Shown piece by piece: positions 27,238-34,743 of a stretch of 64,000 nucleotides of DNA. Positions within the stretch are counted from its first letter, which is position 1; each line of letters starts with the position of its first letter. The DNA is from ZAX-1 sp046533095. GTDB lineage: Bacteria > Bacillota > Clostridia > Lachnospirales > Lachnospiraceae. A program made the position numbers and the translations under genes. A model generated the notes under the pieces. That model was given only the letters and a program-made list of their open reading frames with translations. It did not search any database and was not told the origin of the DNA. The stretch covers positions 62,001-126,000 of the forward strand of contig JAJQRA010000023.1 of the NCBI GenBank assembly GCA_046533095.1. Direction: 5' to 3'.

Positions 27238-28590
27238 CTATCTTTGTGCCGCAATAACCGTAAGCAAATCTTCAATCAACGACAGGCTGCCATCAAATCC
27301 GGCATATCCTCGATTTAGTACAATGCGGTTCCCCACCGGATAGCTTACCGTTAAGTGGCCTGCCCCAAGGTCTATTGCAAATTCTCGTTCCAAATGGCTT
27401 CCCACCACAAATCCGGGGGAAAAGGTATCTTGAAAAATGCTGTCGGACTTCCTTTTAATCGTTTTCCAAAAATGCGTCCTTATTTGCGTGGGATCAGATT
27501 CATAATACACATCTATCGGGAATTTTGTTTCGAAATTATCTGTGATCGTTGTCATTTTTTCTTTTTGCCCATCCTCTAGATCATCGGACACAACCATCAC
27601 TTTTGGCAGCCAACCAAAATCATCGGCTAAAAATTGTGTAATTGCAGGGGCATAGTTTGCATCGCCTACCACCACTGCATATCGTTGCCAATCTAAATCA
27701 TTGTACGCATCTGCAAGACGCTCTATATAATAAAAATAGTTTTTCGTTTCTGCTTCAATCAATGTTTCTGCTTTTGCTTTGTCAATGCCTAACCGTTCGG
27801 CTATCGTACGGATAAAATTTGCCGTTGCCGTAGGTCCGATTGGAAATGCATTTGTAATAAAAGGCGTCCCATGGGTTTTTTCCAATTCTGCTGCCGTACC
27901 AATCCCATAAAATTCAGATGCAACAATCGTAAGCTTTGCATCCCCTGCATTTACAATGCCATCCAACGTATCGTGTTCGGTAAAGAAAGAGTTTACTTCT
28001 AGGCCAAGCTTTTCTAAGAGGGCCCGAAGCTTTAACAGATTTCCCCTCCAAAAAACGTCCTGCCCCGGCACAATGCCTAAAAGGTTCACTTTGTTTTCCT
28101 TCTTCTCCTCATCCGGCTTTTTTTGAATGTAGTCATGCGCCAACGCGGAAAGTACGATGTCATATCCTTTGTATCCATCCCCATGAAATCCGCCCGTTTC
28201 CGCATTGATAATGTCAACGCCCTCGTCGTCGCGAAATTGACGGACAACCGCTTGTACATCATCGCCAATCACATCCGCCGTACAGCCTGTTAAAATAATA
28301 TACAGCTTGCCCTCTATGAGCTCTAGTGTGCTCGTTATCTGCTCTTCTAGCCGCTCTACGCCACCAAAGACAATCTCCCTTTCCCCAATGTTTGAACTTG
28401 GCACAGCTAAACCGCCGCAATATCCGGCTCCAAGATACCCCGTACTACCATATTGGTTCCAGTATATACTTCCTCCGCAGCCCATTGCCGTATGTAAAAT
28501 AGGCACAACATCAGGGAGCGCTTCTACCGTCAACAACGCACCGCCCAGTGCGCAAAAAATACGTGGCCTTTCAATAAATCGATCACTCAT
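27238..28590 (-). CDS. NifK-like nitrogenase-family subunit
   Basis: The 450-residue protein belongs to the nitrogenase component 1 superfamily. Three cysteines sit where P-cluster or 4Fe-4S ligands lie: FCALGGAL (Cys13), AMGCGGS (Cys38) and TGCTADVIGDD (Cys103). GGFHGDGYKGYDIVLSAL matches the conserved Gly-rich turn after the third cysteine. At the place of the NifD cofactor cysteine it has serine (TIVASEFYG), as expected for the beta-type subunit. It starts 3 nt after the NifD-like gene (GGGAGGTGA site) and ends 13 nt before the corrinoid gene. It is shorter than true NifK (about 520) and is not part of a nif cluster. Confidence 0.85.
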   Translation of the reverse strand: MSDRFIERPRIFCALGGALLTVEALPDVVPILHTAMGCGGSIYWNQYGSTGYLGAGYCGGLAVPSSNIGEREIVFGGVERLEEQITSTLELIEGKLYIILTGCTADVIGDDVQAVVRQFRDDEGVDIINAETGGFHGDGYKGYDIVLSALAHDYIQKKPDEEKKENKVNLLGIVPGQDVFWRGNLLKLRALLEKLGLEVNSFFTEHDTLDGIVNAGDAKLTIVASEFYGIGTAAELEKTHGTPFITNAFPIGPTATANFIRTIAERLGIDKAKAETLIEAETKNYFYYIERLADAYNDLDWQRYAVVVGDANYAPAITQFLADDFGWLPKVMVVSDDLEDGQKEKMTTITDNFETKFPIDVYYESDPTQIRTHFWKTIKRKSDSIFQDTFSPGFVVGSHLEREFAIDLGAGHLTVSYPVGNRIVLNRGYAGFDGSLSLIEDLLTVIAAQR

Positions 28591-28592
28591 TG

Positions 28593-30107
28593 TTAAACGT
28601 CACCTCCCTTGATATACTTAAATGGATCTTGTGCATACCAGCTTTCCCGATATGGCTGCCGCACGTTTTTCGCCAATTTTTTGTTAAATACCGTATTTAA
28701 AAAATGCCTCTTTAAGCGTCTTGCGATATCGTAGGCACCGGCATATCCGCTGTATATGCTATTGGTTCCATAGATCGGCAGGATCGGTACTCCGCATTTT
28801 GCCGCCCAGATATTGTCGGAATTATGCCCAATATAGATGTCCGGGTCTACTCTTTTTAGAATATTCACCGCCTCAAACGGTTGTGCCGTTGCTACATTTA
28901 CACGAATCCCGGCATTCACTTTTTCTAATTTCTTTACCTCGATGCCGCCAAATTCATCATAATGGTAGGGACGTACCGCTAAAATTTCCATCCCCAATTC
29001 CTGCAAAAGCACCGCAGTAGAAAAGGTACGGATCTCTCCTGCCGACAACATGGCCGTTTTACCCGCCAAGAATCGTTTGATCGGCTCCAGCGCCTTATTT
29101 AATTCTTCGGTTTCTGCTTTTATAATACGTTCCGCCACTTCTTCCAGCCCAAAGACTTCAGCAATTTGACGTAGCCAGATGGACGTGTTTTCAATTCCGA
29201 TCGGCATTTGCCCACTCACAAAGGGTACACCAAACCTTTCTTGTAAATAGGTCATAAAATAATCATCATGGGTAGGGCATACGCCGATTGAAAGTGCCGC
29301 AAATGGTGCAAAACGAAAAGCGTCCGGGTGTGCATCGCAAGGAAGCATGTTCACTTTAAGCCCTAATTTGTTTAGCAGCCTAGTCAATTCTTGTTGGTCA
29401 GGGCCGGTCATAGAAGATACGTTTAACAGGTTCACCAAGCGGCTTCGCCTAATTTTTTCTTTTGCGACTGCCTCCTCGTTATCGTAAATGGCAAATTCCG
29501 TTTCGTCTACGCCATCCACGACATTACGTAAAAATGTATGGAAAATCGCATCGTAGGCAGTTGCCATAATCTTTGTTTTAAACCCTTCGCAATGGATGGG
29601 CAGGAGCGTAGCAAAAATTTGTTCTTTTAGTTCACTCGCTACCCCATCCAGATCATCTCCTGTAATCCCCGGAATGCAGGTTGAAAGAACAATAATCGCG
29701 TCCGGGCGATACCTTGTATCGGCTGCAACAATTGCCCGTTTCAATTTTTCTTCGCCACCTAATACAACATCGCTTTCCGTTAAATTTGTAGAAAGCCACA
29801 GTGCACCCTTTGGATTTTTATCGCCACTGTTAAATTGCCCCAGACGCACATTTGAACCCATCAAATGCGCCACGCCGCCACAGCCGACTGCACCATGCAC
29901 AAGCACAACGGTGTCTTGAAGCGACGTTAAGATGGCAATGGCGGGGAGCAATTGGCAGATCGTACCTTGGCTAAAGGATCTGCTTTTGTTTTTCATGCAG
30001 CCACCACAAAACTGCTCGTGTATTTCACCAACAGTGCCACCATATTCAATACAGGCCCCTAACCGTTCTTCCCTACGTGGTGCAACCCTTTCTTTTATGT
30101 AGTTCAT
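28593..30107 (-). CDS. NifD-like nitrogenase-family subunit
   Basis: The 504-residue protein has the superfamily signatures FSQGTICQLLPA (Cys51), HGAVGCGG (Cys76), LSTCIPGITGDDLDGV (Cys144) and IHCEGFK, which matches the NifD CEGFRG segment. By spacing to the following FGVPF motif, Cys277 (SIGVCPTHDDYF) aligns with the FeMo-cofactor cysteine of NifD (Cys275). The pocket residues equivalent to NifD Gln191, His195 and His442 appear to be Met, Tyr and Tyr. The N-terminus has extra cysteines (Cys19, Cys34, Cys37 in FCGGC). It starts by ATGA overlap with the methyltransferase gene at 30107. The cofactor and substrate are unknown. Confidence 0.85.
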   Translation of the reverse strand: MNYIKERVAPRREERLGACIEYGGTVGEIHEQFCGGCMKNKSRSFSQGTICQLLPAIAILTSLQDTVVLVHGAVGCGGVAHLMGSNVRLGQFNSGDKNPKGALWLSTNLTESDVVLGGEEKLKRAIVAADTRYRPDAIIVLSTCIPGITGDDLDGVASELKEQIFATLLPIHCEGFKTKIMATAYDAIFHTFLRNVVDGVDETEFAIYDNEEAVAKEKIRRSRLVNLLNVSSMTGPDQQELTRLLNKLGLKVNMLPCDAHPDAFRFAPFAALSIGVCPTHDDYFMTYLQERFGVPFVSGQMPIGIENTSIWLRQIAEVFGLEEVAERIIKAETEELNKALEPIKRFLAGKTAMLSAGEIRTFSTAVLLQELGMEILAVRPYHYDEFGGIEVKKLEKVNAGIRVNVATAQPFEAVNILKRVDPDIYIGHNSDNIWAAKCGVPILPIYGTNSIYSGYAGAYDIARRLKRHFLNTVFNKKLAKNVRQPYRESWYAQDPFKYIKGGDV

Positions 30108-31141
30108 GTTTGATACCTCCAATTATGTGCTGCTTTTGTTAACGCTTTTACGTTTTCTTCACTTGCCTTTGCCGATAGGTCGCAACCTGGAAGAAGCATA
30201 AATCCTCCCTTTTGGGCAACCGCATTTAAACAGCTTGTCGATTCTCTATAAACATCATCTTTAGACTTTTGTTCGATTGTAGTAACCGGATTTACATTTC
30301 CCGCTAACCCAATCTTGCCGCCTAAAATTTCTGCCGCCCTCTCTAAGTCCACCTTGCTGTCAACCGAAACCATTTGAATCCCTGTTTGCACAAGCAAATG
30401 CAGGCGGTCGGTGATGTTGCCGCAAATATGCACAAGAGAGAGCTTTTGATAGCCTGCCAATCGTTTTACCACTTTGGTCAGATACGGCACCACATAGGTT
30501 TGAAAATGCCTTGCAGAAACTACATCCCCCGAACCAGATGGATCCGCGATAAAGATCCCGTCAATGCCGGAAACTTCCAGCATAAACTCATAATAGGCCA
30601 CTGCTAGTTCCGTTGTAAAATCCAATATTTTTTCCACCAATGCTTTGTCTTTATAGATCGATTTTGACAGTGTTTCCAGTCCCAAAAGCTGTCCGGCCAA
30701 CGTAAACGGAGCACGCCCACTAACAAAGATACTTCTGTGGCTTTTGTTTAATTGTATGGTTTGACTTGCCACTTCTTTTAGCCATTGTACTTTTGGGCTA
30801 CGAAGTGCCGCTTGTATGTCGAGCGACGAAATATCCTCTTTTTGTGCAACCAGCGGCGAAAGGATCGTTGGTGCACCATTTCCGGAAAAGGCGATTTCCC
30901 CTCCTAGTCCCTCAATCATAAATGCCGTTGCTCCTGTACCGACTGTCACAAAATCTGCATCCACACGTTCGTTGGCACGATAAAATATCGTTGCCGCGCG
31001 AAGCGGATCGTCTAATAAGTCACGCAAGGGTGTGCCTTCCATAAAAAATGGCCAACTCCCCCCTAAACATATTCCGGCAGGGACACACTCCGGTTTTTTC
31101 AGCAAAAACGCATCTCTTACATTTTCATTTGGCGTCGCCAT
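30104..31141 (-). CDS. UroD-type corrinoid methyltransferase (MtaA/MtbA-like), first copy
   Basis: The 345-residue protein has the methylcobamide methyltransferase zinc site: LVHICGN (His238, Cys240) and LLPGCDLS (Cys320). IFIADPSGSGDVVS near 197-210 matches the family segment seen in its paralogue at 25534, from which it is otherwise clearly diverged. UroD-specific substrate residues are missing. Translation is coupled to the NifD-like gene by a 4-nt overlap. Two different methyltransferases with one corrinoid protein suggests one acts on the donor and one on the acceptor, as MtaB/MtaA do in other systems. Confidence 0.85.
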   Translation of the reverse strand: MATPNENVRDAFLLKKPECVPAGICLGGSWPFFMEGTPLRDLLDDPLRAATIFYRANERVDADFVTVGTGATAFMIEGLGGEIAFSGNGAPTILSPLVAQKEDISSLDIQAALRSPKVQWLKEVASQTIQLNKSHRSIFVSGRAPFTLAGQLLGLETLSKSIYKDKALVEKILDFTTELAVAYYEFMLEVSGIDGIFIADPSGSGDVVSARHFQTYVVPYLTKVVKRLAGYQKLSLVHICGNITDRLHLLVQTGIQMVSVDSKVDLERAAEILGGKIGLAGNVNPVTTIEQKSKDDVYRESTSCLNAVAQKGGFMLLPGCDLSAKASEENVKALTKAAHNWRYQT

Positions 31142-31164
31142 CTATCTACCTCGCTTACGAATTG

Positions 31165-32478
31165 TTATGAATTTTCCAAGTACCTGTCCCGCTCCCATTG
31201 TGAGACTGTGGTTTGATGTACCTCAATTTCAAAATGAATCAGCTCCGAAAATATTTCCACAAATTCTTTCCCAAAATATGCCACTGCTTTTTCACTTTGA
31301 TCAAACAAAACAGCCGCATCTTTTAAGTTTCGTGGAATATCAGGCAGCCTATCGTTATGGTAGCCGTTGCCCTGTATGATGCTCGGGGCCGCAAGTTTGT
31401 TTTCCAGCCCATACAGCCCAGATGCAATCGATGCCGCCGTCAAAAGGTATGCATTTGCATCCGCCGCACCTGTCCTTTGCTCAATGCGTATGCTGTCGCC
31501 TTTGCCTACAAGACGTGTCGATACCGTTCGATTGTCGTAGCCAATCCCCACTTTTGTAGGGGCAAACGACATATCTGCCAGACGCTTATAGGAATTGACG
31601 GTAGGGCACACAAGCGGCATAAACTCGACGGTAGCATCAAGCAGTCCGCCTGCATATTGTTCCAGTATCGCCTTATTTTCTGCAAATGCGTTTTTGCCAT
31701 CCTTTGTCCACAGGCTTTGATGCAAATGATATCCACTTCCCGATTGATCATCCCAAATGCACGCCATAAAGCTGGCATACAATCCATTCTTTCGCGCTAG
31801 TTCCTTAATTGCATTCCGTGCGATAATTGTATTGTCTGCATTCGTAAGCGCATCGGAAAATTCTAAAATAAGTTCCATCTGCCCGGGGCCATATTCTGTA
31901 TGCAGCGCCTCGATCGGAATGCCAAAGTCTTCTAAGTTTCTTTGCAGCTGGTCGAAGATGTCGCTGTACTGGCTTGCTTTTTCGATGGAGTATGTCTGCT
32001 TCCCGCCAAAAAGCGGATTTTTATCTGCATCAAGCAAATAAAACTCAATTTCCGATCCCACCTTGGCCGTATAGCCAAGTGCCTCCAAGCGCAAAAGGAC
32101 GTTTTTTAGTACCTGCCGCGGGGCAACGGCTATGCGCTCGCCCGTATCAATGTCTAAATCGGAAAGGACAAATGCAGTCCCTTTGCGCCACGGAATTTCA
32201 CGAAGCGTAGCATAATCCGGTTTTAAAATCATGTCTGCCGCACCATACTCAAATCCGGCAAACTTTGATGTCGAGAAATATTCCGATTGGATATCCCACG
32301 TTAGGGGGGCGCGGCAAAGGCCTGTGCCGCTTGTAAGGTGCTCCATCAAAAACCTTGCGGGTAAACGTTTGCCGATCACCGCTCCGTTAATATCCGCAAA
32401 TCCGATTTCAACGGAATCAATTTGATGTTCCTTTATATATGTTTTGGCTTGTTGCAAGTCCTTTTCTGTATAGCTCAT
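31165..32478 (-). CDS. Glutamine-synthetase-like gamma-glutamyl ligase
   Basis: The 437-residue protein is of the glutamine synthetase fold with its metal and substrate motifs: GSEIEFYLLD, EYGPGQMELI, SGSGYHLHQS and RIEQRTGAADANAY. The C-terminus (EIEVHQTTVSQWERDRYL) resembles PuuA and gamma-glutamylmethylamide synthetase rather than housekeeping GlnA, and the Tyr adenylylation loop of GlnA is absent. It may join glutamate to an amine, or make glutamine. The start at 32478 has AGGAG upstream. It sits in the operon headed by the amidotransferase and cysteine synthase genes. Confidence 0.82.
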   Translation of the reverse strand: MSYTEKDLQQAKTYIKEHQIDSVEIGFADINGAVIGKRLPARFLMEHLTSGTGLCRAPLTWDIQSEYFSTSKFAGFEYGAADMILKPDYATLREIPWRKGTAFVLSDLDIDTGERIAVAPRQVLKNVLLRLEALGYTAKVGSEIEFYLLDADKNPLFGGKQTYSIEKASQYSDIFDQLQRNLEDFGIPIEALHTEYGPGQMELILEFSDALTNADNTIIARNAIKELARKNGLYASFMACIWDDQSGSGYHLHQSLWTKDGKNAFAENKAILEQYAGGLLDATVEFMPLVCPTVNSYKRLADMSFAPTKVGIGYDNRTVSTRLVGKGDSIRIEQRTGAADANAYLLTAASIASGLYGLENKLAAPSIIQGNGYHNDRLPDIPRNLKDAAVLFDQSEKAVAYFGKEFVEIFSELIHFEIEVHQTTVSQWERDRYLENS

Positions 32479-32566
32479 ATTTATAACTCCTATTTTTGTC
32501 AGGCTTTTGCGATGCAAAATACCTCAAACAGTATGGGTACTATAGACTTGTTCAAATCGCTTTTCG

Positions 32567-33514
32567 TTATACCTTCTTATATGGATTCTCAAAAAGAGGC
32601 GTTGACAAATATCTTTCTCCAGTGTCTGGAAGAAGTACGACAATCGTTTTTCCCCGGTTGTTTTCCCGCTTTGCTATTTGGGTTGCCGCAAATGTCGCCG
32701 CACCGGAAGAAATGCCCACCAGCAGACCTTCCTGTTCAGCTAAATTTCTGGACGTTTCAAACGCTTCCTCATTCTTTACCCGAAAAATCTCGTCTACCAC
32801 ATCAAGATTCATAATTTCCGGCACAAATCCTGCACCGATTCCTTGAATTTTATGAGAACCTGACGCACCGCCTGATAAAACAGGGGAATCGTTTGGCTCT
32901 ACTGCTACAATCTGTACCGTGGGCTTTTTCTCTTTTAGCACCTCGCCCACACCTGTAATCGTTCCGCCGGTCCCCACACCTGCAACAAATATATCCACTT
33001 CACCGTTTGTATCGCGCCATATTTCTTCCGCCGTTGTTTCTCGGTGCACTTGCGGGTTCGCACTGTTTCTAAATTGTTGCGGGCAATAGCTTCCCGGAAC
33101 TTGGGCGATGATTTCCTCCGCCTTTCTGATTGCACCATTCATGCCATCTGCCCCCGGGGTCAAAATAAGCTCTGCACCCAATGCCTTTAGCAGGTTGCGG
33201 CGTTCTATGCTCATGGTATCCGGCATCGTAAGTATGATCTTATAGCCCCACGCCGCTGCCACAAAAGCCAATCCGACACCCGTATTGCCACTTGTCGGCT
33301 CAACGATAACCCCGCCCTCCTTCAGCAGCCCTTTTTCTTTTGCATCCTTTACCATCGCAAATGCAATGCGGTCTTTTACACTTCCTGCCGGATTAAAATA
33401 TTCCAATTTAGCGATCAAAGTCGCATGGATGCCTTGAAACTTATTGTATCTGGAAAGTTCTACTAGCGGCGTGTTGCCGATCAATTCCGTTAAGCTTTGT
33501 TTATACTCTGTCAT
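32567..33514 (-). CDS. cysK: Cysteine synthase (O-acetylserine sulfhydrylase)
   Basis: The 315-residue PLP enzyme has the cofactor lysine in NPAGSVKDR (Lys47), PTSGNTGVG, the phosphate loop VGTGGTITGVG, and GISSGAA near the C-terminus. It makes cysteine from O-acetylserine and sulfide. There is no cysE next to it. Its place inside the nitrogenase-like operon suggests it captures sulfide, or another small thiol or amine nucleophile, released by the pathway; that is inference. The overall sequence is a normal CysK, with no frame damage. Gaps of 32 nt (before) and 88 nt (after) fit one transcript. Confidence 0.92.
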   Translation of the reverse strand: MTEYKQSLTELIGNTPLVELSRYNKFQGIHATLIAKLEYFNPAGSVKDRIAFAMVKDAKEKGLLKEGGVIVEPTSGNTGVGLAFVAAAWGYKIILTMPDTMSIERRNLLKALGAELILTPGADGMNGAIRKAEEIIAQVPGSYCPQQFRNSANPQVHRETTAEEIWRDTNGEVDIFVAGVGTGGTITGVGEVLKEKKPTVQIVAVEPNDSPVLSGGASGSHKIQGIGAGFVPEIMNLDVVDEIFRVKNEEAFETSRNLAEQEGLLVGISSGAATFAATQIAKRENNRGKTIVVLLPDTGERYLSTPLFENPYKKV

Positions 33515-33546
33515 ATCGTACCCAATCCTTTCATCACATTTTGATT

Positions 33547-34392
33547 TTAATTGCCTAAATTTTCCAACTGTTTATCCAGGCGCTTAGATGGCGTTATTTC
33601 GTGCATATACCAATTATGCGAAATCGACTTTTCATCCTTAAACTGAAACGTGTCATAGGCTCGTTCGCCCTCCTGCGTTATTTTCACAATTTCGCCTTTG
33701 TGAATCATTACCATGTTTACATCACTCGCATGCGACTCCAAATTAGACGTTTGGTATACATAGTTTAGCTCGGTTGCTTCAATCGCTTTTTCAAACAAAT
33801 CCCTAGTTGACATATAGATGTACAGCTTTAATTTTTTAAAATGAACCAAATAGATTGGAACATCGCCTCGACAAATAAAAAAATTGTTGTATTCATCTAG
33901 TATGGTAAAGATATAGCTGCCGCTTAATTGTTCGCACGTATTTTTAAGAGCCTGCATGTTTAACTTTCTTTGCGTGTCAAGTATCTGCACCGCCGCATAA
34001 CTGTCCGTAGCAATTTTTGTTGGCGGTATGAAAAGCCGTTGCCTTGTTTCCTTTAAGTCAGAAAGAATACCGTTGTGCGCGAAAGCATACCGTGTGCCAT
34101 CCTGTGTTTTCCCCTCAAATGGGTGATTATTTCCATGTTCCAAATAATCATCCAAAAGCGACAGCCTGCAATGCGCCATCAGCACCTTTGTGTCATGGGG
34201 GAATACAAAATCAGCATGGGTTATTTCACCGGCTGCTTTTTCGATGGCCAGCCTGCCATCCAACGTGTAGGCAATTCCACAAGCATGCTTGCCTCTTTTC
34301 ACGCACATCTTCGCAAAATTGCTGTAGATGTTGGCAATGTCTAATTTACAAAACTCCTTGCCATAATTTATATATCCGAAAATACCACACAT
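33547..34392 (-). CDS. Class II glutamine amidotransferase domain protein (GlxB/MgsA-like)
   Basis: The 281-residue protein is a stand-alone Ntn-type glutaminase. The start was set at 34392 because it gives MCGIFGYI, placing the nucleophile at Cys2; AAGGG lies upstream. Other family positions are visible: RGKHACGIAY, MAHCRLS, FAHNGIL (oxyanion hole) and ATDSYAA. There is no synthase domain, so the ammonia must go to a partner subunit. Similar free domains occur in N-methylglutamate synthase (MgsA) and GlxB. It is the first gene of the operon, right after the palindromic operator. Confidence 0.85.
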   Translation of the reverse strand: MCGIFGYINYGKEFCKLDIANIYSNFAKMCVKRGKHACGIAYTLDGRLAIEKAAGEITHADFVFPHDTKVLMAHCRLSLLDDYLEHGNNHPFEGKTQDGTRYAFAHNGILSDLKETRQRLFIPPTKIATDSYAAVQILDTQRKLNMQALKNTCEQLSGSYIFTILDEYNNFFICRGDVPIYLVHFKKLKLYIYMSTRDLFEKAIEATELNYVYQTSNLESHASDVNMVMIHKGEIVKITQEGERAYDTFQFKDEKSISHNWYMHEITPSKRLDKQLENLGN

Positions 34393-34427
34393 ATCATATC
34401 CCTTCATAAAACGGCATTACATATATA

Positions 34428-34492
34428 ACATATATCTTATATGTGTTATATGTGTTTTCATTCTATTATACGTCATAGCAATCATATGTCAA
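34428..34492 (-). promoter_or_regulatory. Promoter and palindromic operator of the nitrogenase-like operon
   Basis: On the minus strand TTGACA (34487-34492) and TATAAT (34465-34470) are 16 bp apart, a full consensus match. Twenty bp after the -10 is the palindrome ACATATATCTTATATGT (34428-34444), with further TATATGT/ACATATA half-sites on both sides (about 34419 and 34446). The same 17-bp arms occur at the promoter of the HTH gene (36331-36347). A repressor or roadblock site is the likely reading. Confidence 0.8.
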
Positions 34493-34550
34493 GTGCAATG
34501 GGAAAATAATATACGCCAACTTGATGCCAATTTTTAGACAAAAAGAAAGA

Positions 34551-34743
34551 CATTGCCACATGCAATGCCTCGTAAAGGAAAGAAAGATATTGCCACATGC
34601 AATGCCTCGTAAAGGAAAGAAAGATATTGCCACATGCAATGCGGCGTAAAGGAAAGAACGACATTGTCATATGCAATGCGGCGTAAAGGAAAGAACGGCA
34701 TTGTCATATGCAATGCGACGCAGAATCCTGCGAGCAGGATTCT
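34551..34743. repeat. 37-bp tandem hairpin repeat, 5 copies, plus terminal hairpin
   Basis: Units start at 34551, 34588, 34625, 34662 and 34699, spaced exactly 37 bp. Each contains CATTGnCAnATGCAATG, able to form a small hairpin, followed by CGTAAAGGAAAGAA. The array ends in AGAATCCTGC-GA-GCAGGATTCT (34722-34743) next to the stop of the HTH gene. A near copy of this last hairpin occurs at 60873-60894. Confidence 0.9.

Noticed and set aside
28593..30107. True nitrogenase subunit NifD
   Set aside because: Pocket residues are changed, no nifH, nifB, nifE or nifN is present, and the operon context is corrinoid methyl transfer.
25534..31141. Uroporphyrinogen decarboxylase (heme synthesis) for the UroD-like genes
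   Set aside because: They carry the His-x-Cys...Cys zinc site of corrinoid methyltransferases and no heme genes are near.
34551..34735. Second CRISPR array
   Set aside because: The 37-bp units are contiguous with no variable spacers.
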